From CALKXV01 sp964632495 (lineage in GTDB: Bacteria > Pseudomonadota > Alphaproteobacteria > Rhodobacterales > Rhodobacteraceae), in NCBI GenBank assembly GCA_964632495.1, contig CAZWDS010000001.1:83680-147679 (forward strand): a stretch of 64,000 nucleotides of DNA. Reading direction: 5' to 3'. The notes under the pieces were generated by a model. The model saw only the letters and a list, made by a program, of their open reading frames with translations, did no database searches and was not told the origin of the DNA. The translations under genes and the position numbers were made by a program. Shown here piece after piece: positions 45,123 through 54,347 of this stretch (its first letter is position 1; every line of letters begins with the position of its first letter).

Positions 45123-46957
45123 TCCGGCGTGTTGGATATTTGATCGACGCTTTCCAAAAGGCGGACGGTCCACCGCCGCAGACCTTGCTGGCGTTCTTCC
45201 GTTGGGCTTTGGCGGGATCCTTTCCGATGCTGGGTGTTGCGGCGGTTCTGTCGGCGGCAGCGGGTACGGCCGAGGTCTTTACTGCGCTGATCCTTGGCTA
45301 TGTGATTGACGCGGCTATCGACGCTGGCCCGCAAGGGTTCTTTTCGGCCAACGTCTTGCTGATCGCGGGTGTTTTGGCGTTTTTTGTTCTGATGCGACCC
45401 ATATTGTTTGGTCTGTCTTCGATGGCGAACGCCGTCGTCGTGCAGCCGAATGTGAACCCGCTGGTTTTGTCGCGTCTGCATCGCTGGACATTGGGACAGT
45501 CCGTCACTTTCTTTGACAACGATTTCGCCGGTCGGTTGGCGCAAAAACAATTGCAGACGGCCCGTGCCGTCACGGATGTGGCGAGCGAGACGATCAACGT
45601 GGTGTTTTTCGCGTTGGCCTCGCTGGTGGGCTCCGCGCTTTTGCTGACAACGATCAACGGTTGGATGGCGCTACTGCTGGGACTTTGGGTCATCGGTTAT
45701 CTGTTCATGATCCGGTGGTTCATGCCGCGTATTCGCACACGGTCGAAAGCGCGGGCTTCGGCGCGCGCGATGGTGACGGGGCAGGTTGTCGATACAGTGA
45801 CAAACATCAAGACCGTGAAACTGTTTGCCCACGCAGACCATGAAGAACACGAAGCACTAGATGCCATAGGGGTCTTTCGAGAGCGTGTGCTGGACTATGG
45901 TGTCATTGCTGCGACGTTTCGGTTCTGTTTGATGGCCGTTGCCGGAATGGTGCCTGTGATGCTGATTGGCGGCACGCTTTGGTTCTGGACTTTGGGTCAG
46001 GCCAGTCCCGGTGACATTGCGGCGGCGGGTGCGATTTCGATCAGGATTGCTCAGATGTCGGGCTGGGTTAGCCACACGTTAATGGCGATCTATTCCAGCA
46101 TTGGTGAGGCCGAAGATGGAATGAACACCCTGACGCCGCCCCATGCCTTGGTTGATGCAGATGACGCAAAGACCTTGGAGTTGGCGCAGCCCAGCATTCA
46201 CTTTGACAGAGTGAGTTTCGCCTATGGGCGGGATGCCGGAGGGATCGAGAACATTGCGCTTCAAATCGCACCGGGCGAGAAAATCGGCATTGTCGGAGCC
46301 TCGGGTGCGGGTAAGTCCACCTTGGTGGCCTTGCTTTTGCGGCTTTATGACACCGAAGCCGGACGTGTCTTAATCGGGGATCAGGATGTGCGAGACGTGT
46401 CTCAAGAAAGCCTGCGCCGCCATATCGGAATGGTCACGCAGGAAACTGCGATGTTCAATCGCTCGGCCCGCGAGAACATCCTGTACGGTGACCCAGATGC
46501 GACCGAAGCAGATATGATTGACGCGGCGAAGCGGGCCGAGGCCCATGACTTTATTGTCGACATGGAAGACCACATGGGGCGCAAAGGGTATGAGGCACAT
46601 CTGGGCGAGCGGGGCGTGAAGCTGTCAGGCGGGCAGCGTCAGCGGATCGCTTTGGCGCGTGCCATTTTGAAAGACGCGCCGATACTGGTTTTGGACGAAG
46701 CGACCAGTGCGCTCGATTCCGAGGTGGAAGCCGCAATTCAATCCGCTCTTGAAACAGTGATGGAGGGTAAGACCGTGCTTGCGATTGCGCACCGGCTGTC
46801 CACCATTGCGCGGATGGATCGGATTGTGGTGATGGAGCATGGCCAGATCGCCGAGACTGGAACGCACGAGGACTTGTTGGCTGAAGATGGTCTGTATGCA
46901 CGGTTCTGGCAGCGACAATCCGGTGGCTTTATCGGTGTGCGCGAGGCGGCTGAATAA
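45119..46957 (+). CDS. ABC exporter half-transporter, subunit 2
   Basis: Second half-transporter, 612 residues, paralogous to the preceding gene. Walker A 'GASGAGKST', 'MVTQETAMFN' Q-loop, 'LSGGQRQR', 'ILVLDEATSALDSE' and 'AIAHRLST' are all intact, so both ATP sites of a heterodimer should be active. The start overlaps the first subunit's stop (ATGA). The stop TAA directly abuts the methyltransferase ATG. Lipids, drugs or peptides are possible substrates; nothing in the context decides. Confidence 0.9.
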   Translation: MIRRVGYLIDAFQKADGPPPQTLLAFFRWALAGSFPMLGVAAVLSAAAGTAEVFTALILGYVIDAAIDAGPQGFFSANVLLIAGVLAFFVLMRPILFGLSSMANAVVVQPNVNPLVLSRLHRWTLGQSVTFFDNDFAGRLAQKQLQTARAVTDVASETINVVFFALASLVGSALLLTTINGWMALLLGLWVIGYLFMIRWFMPRIRTRSKARASARAMVTGQVVDTVTNIKTVKLFAHADHEEHEALDAIGVFRERVLDYGVIAATFRFCLMAVAGMVPVMLIGGTLWFWTLGQASPGDIAAAGAISIRIAQMSGWVSHTLMAIYSSIGEAEDGMNTLTPPHALVDADDAKTLELAQPSIHFDRVSFAYGRDAGGIENIALQIAPGEKIGIVGASGAGKSTLVALLLRLYDTEAGRVLIGDQDVRDVSQESLRRHIGMVTQETAMFNRSARENILYGDPDATEADMIDAAKRAEAHDFIVDMEDHMGRKGYEAHLGERGVKLSGGQRQRIALARAILKDAPILVLDEATSALDSEVEAAIQSALETVMEGKTVLAIAHRLSTIARMDRIVVMEHGQIAETGTHEDLLAEDGLYARFWQRQSGGFIGVREAAE

Positions 46958-48169
46958 ATGACGCACACGGTTCTGCGCTTGGGTCATCTTGGGGATGGTA
47001 TTGCCGAGGGTCCTGTCTATGCACCGCGTGTTCTGCCCGGTGAAGTGATCGAAGGCGAGGTTTTGGGTGGTCAAATTGCCAAACCCAAGATCGTGACTCC
47101 TTCGGTTGATCGTGTCAGCGCGCCTTGTCGACATTACAAAAGTTGCGGTGGCTGTGCCTTGCAGCATGCATCCGATGCGTTCGTTTCAGGCTGGAAAGCG
47201 GATGTCGTGCGTCAGGCATTGAAGGCGCAAGGGTTGGATGCTCCGATCCGCCACATCGCAACTTCACCTCCATCGTCACGACGTCGTGCCACGCTTAGTG
47301 GGCGCAGACTGAAGTCTGGGCCTGTGGTCGGCTTTCATGCTCCCGGTTCCGATGCGCTGACCGCCGTGCCCGAATGCAAGCTTTTGTCGCCAGACCTGTT
47401 GGCAGGTTTGCCTGCGCTTGAAGCTTTGGTGGCCATGCTTGGGTCACGCAAAGGCGAAATGCGATTGTACGTCACGGGCAGCCGCAGCGGCTTGGACTGC
47501 AATGCAACTGGTGGTCGCGCGTTACAAGCTGCTGACTTTGAGGTTTTGGCGGATCTTGCGCGTAGACATGACTTGGCACGGTTGCTCGTTGATGGCGAGC
47601 TTGTGGTCGAACGGCGTCCGCCACTGGTTGCGTTTGATGATATCGCGGTGGCCCCCCCGTCTGGTGCCTTCTTGCAAGCAACAGAGCAGGGCGAAGCCGC
47701 GCTGCTGGGCTCGGTCACCGAGGCCGTTGGGAACGCGACTAAAGTTGTCGATCTTTTCGCTGGATGCGGCACATTCAGTCTCCCCTTGGCAAGACAGGCA
47801 GACGTGCACGCGGTTGAAGGCGACATGGGTTTGTTGACAGCTTTGGATGCGGGATGGCGCAAGGCAACTGGCATGAAGAATGTGACCACCGAAACCCGAG
47901 ATTTGTTTCGACGGCCTTTGCTGACAGATGAGTTCAAAGGCGTAGACGCTGTTGTGATCGATCCGCCTCGGGCCGGGGCAGAAGCGCAAACGAGAGTACT
48001 GGCCGGGGCCAGTGTCCCGACGATTGCTTTCGTGTCGTGCAATCCCACGACTTTTGCACGGGATGCCAAAACTTTAACCGATGCAGGGTACAAAATGGAA
48101 TGGATCGATGTTGTCGATCAATTCCGGTGGGCTACGCATGTCGAACTTGTGACGTGTTTCCGGCTTTAA
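46958..48169 (+). CDS. TrmA/RlmD-family RNA uridine C5-methyltransferase
   Basis: 403-residue class I methyltransferase. Iron-sulfur ligands Cys57, Cys63 and Cys66 lie in 'CRHYKSCGGCALQH', with a fourth Cys in 'PECKLLSP'. SAM motif 'VVDLFAGCGTFSLPLA', 'VVIDPPRAGAE', and the catalytic Cys in 'FVSCNPTTFARD'. It is expected to make m5U in rRNA (RlmC/RlmD type) or tRNA; the exact site cannot be assigned. The N-terminal TRAM domain is reduced. Directly abuts the exporter operon. Confidence 0.88.
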   Translation: MTHTVLRLGHLGDGIAEGPVYAPRVLPGEVIEGEVLGGQIAKPKIVTPSVDRVSAPCRHYKSCGGCALQHASDAFVSGWKADVVRQALKAQGLDAPIRHIATSPPSSRRRATLSGRRLKSGPVVGFHAPGSDALTAVPECKLLSPDLLAGLPALEALVAMLGSRKGEMRLYVTGSRSGLDCNATGGRALQAADFEVLADLARRHDLARLLVDGELVVERRPPLVAFDDIAVAPPSGAFLQATEQGEAALLGSVTEAVGNATKVVDLFAGCGTFSLPLARQADVHAVEGDMGLLTALDAGWRKATGMKNVTTETRDLFRRPLLTDEFKGVDAVVIDPPRAGAEAQTRVLAGASVPTIAFVSCNPTTFARDAKTLTDAGYKMEWIDVVDQFRWATHVELVTCFRL

Positions 48170-48232
48170 AGGGATTCCCAATTCATGCATCTCGCGGTAG
48201 GTGTGGGAAAAAACAAGGGCAGTTCGGGTAGA

Positions 48233-48730
48233 ATGCAGGTCTTTACAAGGCGATTTTTGATGATCGGCGCAATGTCGGTTTTGGCAGGGTGCGCGTCGAA
48301 GTTCCGGCGCTACAAGGGGCCAGAAGTCACGCGTGTTGTCGTCTTTAAAAAAGCGCGCCGGATGCATCTTTTGCGCGGGCGTCAAATTTTAAAATCCTAC
48401 CGCATCGACCTAGGCTTTGCGCCCAAAGGCGACAAGAACATGGCCGGGGACGGACGAACGCCAGAAGGGAAGTACTTCATTAACCGCCGCAATCCGGAGA
48501 GCGACTTTCATCTGTCTCTTGGCATCAACTATCCGAATGCGCGCGACAGGGCCGAGGCCAGGGCGCTTGGCGTCGATCCGGGTGGCGATATCTTTATCCA
48601 CGGGCGCGGAAATCCTACCCAGCGTTTGATTGCTGATTGGACGTGGGGCTGCATCGCGGTGACCAACAAAGAAATGGAAGAGGTCTATGCGATGGTACGC
48701 ACGGGCACTCCGATCCACATTCACGCTTAG
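48233..48730 (+). CDS. L,D-transpeptidase-family lipoprotein
   Basis: A 165-residue YkuD-domain protein with a lipobox (SVLAGC, Cys20) so probably a lipoprotein. The catalytic region reads 'IHGRGNPTQRLIADWTWGC' (19 residues) with His and Cys. L,D-transpeptidases form 3-3 peptidoglycan crosslinks or attach lipoproteins; family members of this small type (ErfK-like) may also act as carboxypeptidases. ATG 48233 is preferred since it begins the signal sequence; the in-frame codon at 48185 adds a non-signal extension. Neighbour of a CAP lipoprotein and another YkuD protein. Confidence 0.88.
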   Translation: MQVFTRRFLMIGAMSVLAGCASKFRRYKGPEVTRVVVFKKARRMHLLRGRQILKSYRIDLGFAPKGDKNMAGDGRTPEGKYFINRRNPESDFHLSLGINYPNARDRAEARALGVDPGGDIFIHGRGNPTQRLIADWTWGCIAVTNKEMEEVYAMVRTGTPIHIHA

Positions 48731-48736
48731 GTTACA

Positions 48737-49267
48737 TTAGCTGCTTGGTGCACGACCCGGCGTGGATTGCCCCAGAATCATCGTCCACCATATTTTACCA
48801 GACGATTCTTGGTGCCAAGCCACGCCCATATCACGTGCCCTTGGGTCAAGGATCACTTCGCGGGTTTCCGGGGCGTCCATCCATGCCGACAGGGTTTCAA
48901 GCTCTGTCTCGAAGGTTTCAGAGATATTTTCACCGATGAGTCGTCCATTGTACCCGGCACGTGCCACACGATCGAGCGGGCTAGAGCCATCCGAGCCAAA
49001 ATGCCATGGACGATTCTGTCCAGACATATCACGGGCATGGGTCTTCGAAGCTGCGGTCAGTTCAGACGAAAGCCGCACGGGAGCGGCGCCCGCAGCTTGT
49101 CTTAGCGCATTCACCGAATCCAGCATGCGGAACTGTATTTCAGCGGTATCGCTGTTTTTGATCCGATAGACTTGGGGCAAAGGTTGTCCGTCGGCACCGA
49201 ATCGCGGTTCGGGCGTCGAGCACCCGGCGAGAATGAGAGCGGACAAAAGAAGACATGTTCGAAGCAT
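48737..49267 (-). CDS. CAP/SCP-domain lipoprotein
   Basis: 176 residues. Signal with lipobox ILAGC (Cys16). CAP domain: 'MLDSVNALRQAAGAAPVRLS' (20 residues), 'SKTHARDMSGQNRPWHFG', 'IGENISETF', with the family HxxxM/H pattern partly conserved. CAP proteins in bacteria have no uniform function, some bind lipids or peptidoglycan. It is convergent with the first L,D-transpeptidase (6-bp gap) and divergent from the second, so it is embedded in an envelope-related patch. Confidence 0.85.
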   Translation of the reverse strand: MLRTCLLLSALILAGCSTPEPRFGADGQPLPQVYRIKNSDTAEIQFRMLDSVNALRQAAGAAPVRLSSELTAASKTHARDMSGQNRPWHFGSDGSSPLDRVARAGYNGRLIGENISETFETELETLSAWMDAPETREVILDPRARDMGVAWHQESSGKIWWTMILGQSTPGRAPSS

Positions 49268-49429
49268 GATGGGCCTGCCATTTTTTGATTTGAACAGTGC
49301 TTACAGGCAAGTTGCCGCCTGTTCAAACCCACTTGCCACACAATCGGCAAAGTGACGCTTCCGTGAATTGATGCTTTAATCCAAAAAGCCTATGGTACGC
49401 ACTGATCAAAGCAACGACCGGAGGCAGAG

Positions 49430-50008
49430 TTGTCGCGTTTTAACATTCCACGCCGTACATTCCTGACGGCAACCGCCGCAACGCTAGCGGCGCCTGCAAT
49501 TGCTCAGGAAACCACCGAGTTTCGTGGCGGCATTTCCCAAGCTGTCCGCCGCAACGCATCCAGTTTTCGGGCGCTTGATTGGCAGCCCTATTTTGACAAC
49601 ACACGCAACGGGGCGATTCTTGTCGACCTGTCATCGCGGGCGTTGCATTTTTGGAACTCTGATCAGTCGATCTACAAGCTGTATCCGACCAGTGTGCCGT
49701 TGTCCGAAGATTTGACGCGTCGCGGCCGTACGCGGATTACCCGTCGTGTTGATGGCCCCACATGGAGCCCGACGCCAGCCATGAAAAAGCGCAATCCTGA
49801 GTGGCCCGACTTTGTCCCCGCCGGTCCGGATAACCCGCTTGGGACACACGCTTTGTACCTCAGCTGGACGTACTATCGCATCCACGGCACCCACGACACG
49901 CGCAAGATCGGTCGCCGGTCGTCGAATGGTTGCATCGGGCTTTACAACGAACACATCGCCGAATTGTTCAATCTGGCGAAGGTTGGAACCAAGGTTCTGG
50001 TCATCTGA
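49430..50008 (+). CDS. Tat-exported L,D-transpeptidase
   Basis: 192 residues. N-terminus has 'PRRTFLTATAATLAAPAIAQ' (20 residues), a twin-arginine signal. The YkuD active site is 'YRIHGTHDTRKIGRRSSNGC' (20 residues) with His and Cys in the canonical HGT...SxGC arrangement. The start is TTG at 49430, five bases after GGAGG; no ATG suits. Full-length fold, likely active in 3-3 crosslinking in the periplasm. A strong hairpin terminator follows at 50031. Confidence 0.9.
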   Translation: MSRFNIPRRTFLTATAATLAAPAIAQETTEFRGGISQAVRRNASSFRALDWQPYFDNTRNGAILVDLSSRALHFWNSDQSIYKLYPTSVPLSEDLTRRGRTRITRRVDGPTWSPTPAMKKRNPEWPDFVPAGPDNPLGTHALYLSWTYYRIHGTHDTRKIGRRSSNGCIGLYNEHIAELFNLAKVGTKVLVI

Positions 50009-50030
50009 CCCGAATCTGGACTACGAATTG

Positions 50031-50060
50031 AAAAGCGTGTCGGTTTCGGCGCGCTTTTTT
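50031..50060. terminator. Bidirectional rho-independent terminator
   Basis: AAAAGCGTGTC pairs with GGCGCGCTTTT (two G-U pairs) around a 6-nt loop, followed by T6 on the plus strand. The A run at the 5' side provides a T run for the opposite direction. It lies 23 bp after the L,D-transpeptidase stop and 4 bp before the hemH stop, so it can end both transcripts. Confidence 0.8.
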
Positions 50061-50063
50061 CGT

Positions 50064-51125
50064 TTAAACAACCCAACCTTGTAGATTCTCGTCAATGGCT
50101 TCCGCCAAGGCGTCAATATGTGCGTCGTCGTCGTTTAGGCATGGGATGTACAGAAAATCCTCTCCTCCACCCTCTTCGAAGCTCTCTTTGATTTCTTCGT
50201 TAATCTCTTCCAGCGTTTCGATGCAATCAGCCGAAAAAGCGGGGGCTATGACGGCGATGTTCTTTTTCCCTGCCTCAGCCAGACGCGCGACTTCTTCCAC
50301 CGTATATGGCTGAAGCCATTCTTCGGGGCCGAAACGGGATTGGAAGGTTGTCATGATTTGCTCTTCGTTCCAGCCCAGACGTTCACGCAGAAGGCGCGTC
50401 GTTTTCTGGCACTGGCAGTGATAAGGGTCGCCTTCCATCAGGTACCGTTTTGGGACACCGTGATAGGAACACACCAGAATATCGGGCTTGGTTTCGGCAA
50501 CAGCATAAGCACGTTCAACGGATTTCGCCAAAGCGTCGATATAGCTTGGACGGTCGAAGTAAGCAGGCACGGTCCGGGTGGATGGTTGCCATTTTTCCGC
50601 CAGAAGGGACCGGAAGAACTGATCGTTTGCCGTGGCTGTCGTCGCGCCCGCATACTGGGGGTAGAGCGGGAAAAACAGGATCTTGCGGCATCCTTGCTCG
50701 GCCAACTCGCGCACTTTGGACTGTGTCGAAGGGTTCCCGTAGCGCATGCAGAAATCCACGATAACGTTGTCACCGTGCCGTTTGGCCATTTCGGTCTTCA
50801 TCTTTGCGACCTGCTTCTTGGTGATCGTCATCAGGGGGCTTTCGCCGTCTTCTTCGTTCCAGATCGATTTGTACGCGGCACCAGACGTGAAGGGGCGTTT
50901 GGTCAGGATCACCAGCTGCAGCAGCGGTTGCCATTTCCACGGCGCGTAGTCGATCACACGGCGGTCAGACAGGAACTCGTTCAGGTAGCGGCGCATCGAC
51001 CAATAGTCATAGCCATCGGGTGTGCCGAGGTTGGCAAGAAGAACACCGACTTTTTCGGTTTTGACCGGAGGGTGGTCGGCGGGCAGGTGGGACGCGGCAT
51101 CAATCATTGTCTTGGCATCCAGCAT
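50064..51125 (-). CDS. hemH: Ferrochelatase
   Basis: Final haem-synthesis enzyme, inserting Fe2+ into protoporphyrin IX. 'VGVLLANLGTPDGYDYWSMR' (20 residues), 'GSPLMTITKKQ'-type seen as 'GESPLMTITKKQ', the active-site His in 'LVCSYHGVPKRYL', and 'VIAPAFSADCIETLEEI' (17 residues) are all present. About 353 residues from the ATG at 51125; a GTG at 51173 in the same frame would add 16 residues. Together with hemJ at 21 kb it shows the protoporphyrin-dependent branch. Confidence 0.93.
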   Translation of the reverse strand: MLDAKTMIDAASHLPADHPPVKTEKVGVLLANLGTPDGYDYWSMRRYLNEFLSDRRVIDYAPWKWQPLLQLVILTKRPFTSGAAYKSIWNEEDGESPLMTITKKQVAKMKTEMAKRHGDNVIVDFCMRYGNPSTQSKVRELAEQGCRKILFFPLYPQYAGATTATANDQFFRSLLAEKWQPSTRTVPAYFDRPSYIDALAKSVERAYAVAETKPDILVCSYHGVPKRYLMEGDPYHCQCQKTTRLLRERLGWNEEQIMTTFQSRFGPEEWLQPYTVEEVARLAEAGKKNIAVIAPAFSADCIETLEEINEEIKESFEEGGGEDFLYIPCLNDDDAHIDALAEAIDENLQGWVV

Positions 51126-51203
51126 ATCAGAGTGTCCCTTGTCCAGCGTTACCGGGGAGGTAGACGGATTCACGGCAAGGTCAACTGTGCAAAAGTGACG
51201 AAC

Positions 51204-52022
51204 TCAGCGCTTTAGAGGCGTTTCAGGTACACCAAGCGCTTCGGACAGGCGTGCTTTCGCGGTTCCGGGGCGCAAAGGTTTGGGTTGATCTTCGGAGGGG
51301 GCCCAACCGGTTAAGAAGATCACTTCAAACGTTGCTTGAAGGTAGCCATCATTTTCGAATGTTCGACGATAAAGCGCTTCGGCTTCCCGCAAAAGCGATT
51401 TGGAAACCGGCGTGCGGTTCCTTTCAGCTAAGGCGTTAGATTCTCCCATGCCGCGCAAGTCGTGCGCCAGTTTTGCCAAAGTGGGATACCTGACAGTGAA
51501 TGTTTGGCTGTCCGCGACAGGAAGGGCAAAGCCTGCACGCTGAAGTAGTCCACCCAAGTCCCGCAGATCTGCCATGGGTAATACACGTGGCGAGAGGCCT
51601 CCAGTCAGCTTTGCTTCGGTTTCGGCCAATACCGCGCGTAGTTCGTGAAGTGTCGTTCCGCCAAACATAACCCCCATGAACAAGCCATCGGGCATGAGTG
51701 CCAACCGTGACTGGACCAGTTGCCCCACAGGATCGTCCGCCCAATGCAAACCGAAAAGATGAAGTGCTAAGTCATGAGCGCCTTGCGTAAGGTCCAGCTT
51801 GTGATCGTCAGCAATACGAGGTGCGTTTGGATACAACCCGTCAAACGCGGATGTCACATTTCCGATCAGCACAGGGGCCTTAAACGCTTTATTAACCTCG
51901 GACAGCCTTTCCTGAAGCTCATCGGCGATGGCGTCGTGAAGAAAAGTGACCGGGGCCCGCGCCGCGCGGTTGCGGTGCAATGTCAGGGCCTTTCGGTCAG
52001 TGAGTTTCGGAGTGCCGGTCAT
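51204..52022 (-). CDS. NDUFAF5/BioC-like methyltransferase-fold protein
   Basis: 272 residues. The N-terminus 'LTDRKALTLHRNRAARAP' and the stretch 'DLALHLFGLHWADDPVGQL' (19 residues) match the alphaproteobacterial group related to mitochondrial NDUFAF5, in which the SAM fold supports an arginine hydroxylase acting on a complex I subunit. The usual SAM glycine motif is weakly represented ('PVLIGNVTSAF'), as in that group. The proposed role in complex I assembly is an inference. Divergent from comF by 22 bp. Confidence 0.75.
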   Translation of the reverse strand: MTGTPKLTDRKALTLHRNRAARAPVTFLHDAIADELQERLSEVNKAFKAPVLIGNVTSAFDGLYPNAPRIADDHKLDLTQGAHDLALHLFGLHWADDPVGQLVQSRLALMPDGLFMGVMFGGTTLHELRAVLAETEAKLTGGLSPRVLPMADLRDLGGLLQRAGFALPVADSQTFTVRYPTLAKLAHDLRGMGESNALAERNRTPVSKSLLREAEALYRRTFENDGYLQATFEVIFLTGWAPSEDQPKPLRPGTAKARLSEALGVPETPLKR

Positions 52023-52044
52023 ATCGGCAGGAAGGTAAGGCCTG

Positions 52045-52767
52045 ATGCTTGGAATGCAACGCGCGCTGGCCGTGATTTACCCGCCGCAATGTCAAATGTG
52101 CGCCTCCTTCGTTGCCGAAGAGGGCGGCTTATGCGGCGACTGTTGGTCAAAAACGCCCTTTCTGAAGGGATTGGTTTGCAACACTTGCGGAACGTCTTTG
52201 CCCGGATCAGAAGGCGGCGAAGTTCTGTGCGACGATTGTCTTTTGATGCCGCGACCGTGGCAGACTGGCAGGGCCGCTTTGTCATACCGTGATTTGGGAA
52301 GGCGTTTCGTACTTGCTTTGAAACATGGTGACCGTCTGGATCTTGCTGGACCCGCCGCACGCTGGATGCTGACGGCGGGCAAACCCTTTATTGACGATCA
52401 GACGGTGTTTGTTCCTATTCCCGTGCATTGGAGCCGACTCTTAAGACGCCGCTACAACCAAGCGGCTGAGCTGACCAAAGCTATGTCAAAAGCCTCGGGT
52501 TTGCCGCACTGTCCTGATATGTTGATCCGAACACGCCGAACGCCAAAGCAAGATGGCATGACCGCGGATGAACGGATGCGGAATTTGGATAGGGCGCTGT
52601 CGGTCAATCCGAAACGTGTCGCTCAACTTAGGTCTGCGCGGGTTTGTCTGGTGGATGATGTGATGACCTCCGGGGCTACGATGTCGACAGCAACTGAGGC
52701 TTTGAACGGGGCGGGGATCGACAACGTATCTGTTCTTTTGCTGGCGCGTGTCGAGAAATCCCCCTAA
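52045..52767 (+). CDS. comF: ComF family protein
   Basis: 240-residue ComF with two N-terminal zinc-ribbon Cys pairs (CQMC/CGDC and CNTC/CDDC) and a C-terminal phosphoribosyltransferase-like domain with the PRPP loop 'VCLVDDVMTSGATMS'. Needed for DNA uptake during natural transformation in some bacteria; possibly a PriA-binding accessory factor. GGAAGG precedes the ATG. Followed by grxC after 28 bp. Confidence 0.92.
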   Translation: MLGMQRALAVIYPPQCQMCASFVAEEGGLCGDCWSKTPFLKGLVCNTCGTSLPGSEGGEVLCDDCLLMPRPWQTGRAALSYRDLGRRFVLALKHGDRLDLAGPAARWMLTAGKPFIDDQTVFVPIPVHWSRLLRRRYNQAAELTKAMSKASGLPHCPDMLIRTRRTPKQDGMTADERMRNLDRALSVNPKRVAQLRSARVCLVDDVMTSGATMSTATEALNGAGIDNVSVLLLARVEKSP

Positions 52768-52795
52768 ATCATGGGCGTATTGAAGGAGCGCGCCG

Positions 52796-53053
52796 ATGAA
52801 ACCTGTCGAAATCTACACCTCACCACTTTGCGGTTATTGCCACGCGGCTAAGCGTTTGTTGGATGGCAAGGGCGTGTCGTACTCTGAAGTGAACGTGATG
52901 ACGAACCCCGAAAAACGGCAAGAAATGATGCAGCGCGCAAATGGTCGCCACACCGTTCCACAGATTTTCGTTGGTGAGGATCATGTTGGCGGGTTTGACG
53001 ATTTGTCAGCCTTGGATCGCGCGGGCAAGTTGGACGAGCTGTTGGCGTTGTAA
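52796..53053 (+). CDS. grxC: Glutaredoxin 3
   Basis: 85-residue cytoplasmic glutathione-dependent oxidoreductase. Active site 'SPLCGYCHAAKRLL' (CGYC, a variant of CPYC), cis-Pro loop 'HTVPQIFV', and the glutathione-binding 'VGGFDDLSALDR'. AAGGAG precedes the ATG. The TAA stop shares a base with the next gene's ATG (TAATG). Confidence 0.94.
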   Translation: MKPVEIYTSPLCGYCHAAKRLLDGKGVSYSEVNVMTNPEKRQEMMQRANGRHTVPQIFVGEDHVGGFDDLSALDRAGKLDELLAL

Positions 53054-53880
53054 TGCGTGTTGGGCTGGTTCAACTGACCTCGTCGGATGATCCGCAGGAA
53101 AATCTGCTGACGGTTTCGAACTACATTGCTGAGGCCGCTCAGCAGGGTGCGCATTTCGTTTTGACCCCCGAAGTTACCAATTGCCTGTCGGCCAGCCGCA
53201 AACGTCAGGTCGAGGTTCTGGCAACCGAAGACCAGGACATGACGCTTAGCATGCTGCTAAGCGAGGCAGCGCGGCACAAGATCTGGCTTTTGATTGGATC
53301 GCTTGCGCTGAAGGTCGAAGATGACAGTCGGTTCGTGAACCGGTCTTTCCTGATTTCACCCGAAGGCAAGATCACCGCTCGATATGACAAGATGCATATG
53401 TTCGACGTGTCGATAAACGAGTTGGAAATCTACCGCGAGAGCGATGGCTATCGACCTGGAGACAAAGCTGTCTTGGGACATGTCGAAGATGTGCCGGTTG
53501 GATTGACCATCTGCTACGATCTGCGCTTTCCGTATTTGTATCGGGGGCTGGCCAAGGCTGGTGCGAAGATCCTGACCGTGCCTTCCGCTTTTTCGCCCGA
53601 TACGGGTGCGGCGCACTGGGAATCACTGTTGCGTGCCCGGGCCATTGAAACCGGCAGTTTCGTTCTGGCGCCCGCACAATGCGGGACCCATCCCACCACC
53701 AAAGGGCGCCAGCGCAGCACATATGGCCATTCGCTTGCGATTGATCCCTGGGGCAAGATTCTGGCCGATGGCGGCGATTTGCCCGGGGTGGTCATGGTTG
53801 ATTTGGCGATACAGGATGTGGATGATGTCAGGCGACGGATCCCGTCTTTGACCCATGATCGTGAATATAAAAAGTCGTAA
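53053..53880 (+). CDS. Carbon-nitrogen hydrolase (Nit1/deaminated glutathione amidase type)
   Basis: 275-residue nitrilase-superfamily enzyme. Triad: Glu in 'LTPEVTNC', Lys in 'ARYDKMHMFDV' and Cys in 'LTICYDLRFPYLYRGLA'. The 'ICYDLRFPYLYR' pattern is that of Nit1/NitFhit-like proteins, which hydrolyse deaminated glutathione; adjacency to glutaredoxin fits that idea but does not prove it. Coupled by TAATG overlaps on both sides to grxC and marR. Confidence 0.88.
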   Translation: MRVGLVQLTSSDDPQENLLTVSNYIAEAAQQGAHFVLTPEVTNCLSASRKRQVEVLATEDQDMTLSMLLSEAARHKIWLLIGSLALKVEDDSRFVNRSFLISPEGKITARYDKMHMFDVSINELEIYRESDGYRPGDKAVLGHVEDVPVGLTICYDLRFPYLYRGLAKAGAKILTVPSAFSPDTGAAHWESLLRARAIETGSFVLAPAQCGTHPTTKGRQRSTYGHSLAIDPWGKILADGGDLPGVVMVDLAIQDVDDVRRRIPSLTHDREYKKS

Positions 53881-54347
53881 TGACCGAAACCAAGAACCCG
53901 ACTGACGGGCTGGCAATCGCGCTGTTTGGCGAGATTTTCATGGCCGACCAACTTGCGCGAGCGCGCTTGGCCAAAGCCTTGCCCAAGGGCATGGAGCTTA
54001 GCCATTTTTCGGTTCTTCAGCATTTGGCACGTTCGGGCGACGAGAGAACGCCAGCGCAACTGGCCAAAGCATTTCACATCACCCGTGGAGCCATGACCAA
54101 CACGATCAGTAAGTTGGAATGGGCCGGATACGTCCATGTTCGACCGGATTGGGAAGACGCGCGGCGCAAGTTCGTGGCGATTTCGCCGTCCGGCATCAAG
54201 GCGCGTGATGCGGCCTTGGCGGCGATTGAACCGATTCTAAATGATGCGATCCGAAACATCGGGGCCGAAAAGGTGCGAGATGTGCTGCCAGTGGTGCGCG
54301 AATTACGCGTCCGTCTCGAAACTCAGATCATCGACGAACAGAAGTAG
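53880..54347 (+). CDS. MarR-family transcriptional regulator
   Basis: 155 residues with a winged helix: 'RTPAQLAKAFHITRGAMTNTISKLE' (quoted in part), followed by the wing 'VHVRPDWEDARRKFVAIS' (18 residues). Ligand and targets unknown. The start overlaps the nitrilase stop (TAATG), so it is expressed with the comF-grxC-nitrilase group. Its last 20 bp overlap the convergent ubiG gene. Confidence 0.88.
   Translation: MTETKNPTDGLAIALFGEIFMADQLARARLAKALPKGMELSHFSVLQHLARSGDERTPAQLAKAFHITRGAMTNTISKLEWAGYVHVRPDWEDARRKFVAISPSGIKARDAALAAIEPILNDAIRNIGAEKVRDVLPVVRELRVRLETQIIDEQK

Noticed and set aside
47335..48093. 252-codon minus-strand frame over the RNA methyltransferase
   Set aside because: Rich in Ser, Ala and Arg as expected for a reverse-complement shadow; the plus-strand gene has all catalytic motifs.
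50340..51215. Long plus-strand open frame of 291 codons over hemH
   Set aside because: It is the antisense shadow of a clear ferrochelatase; no family pattern, no SD and composition typical of a reverse-strand shadow.
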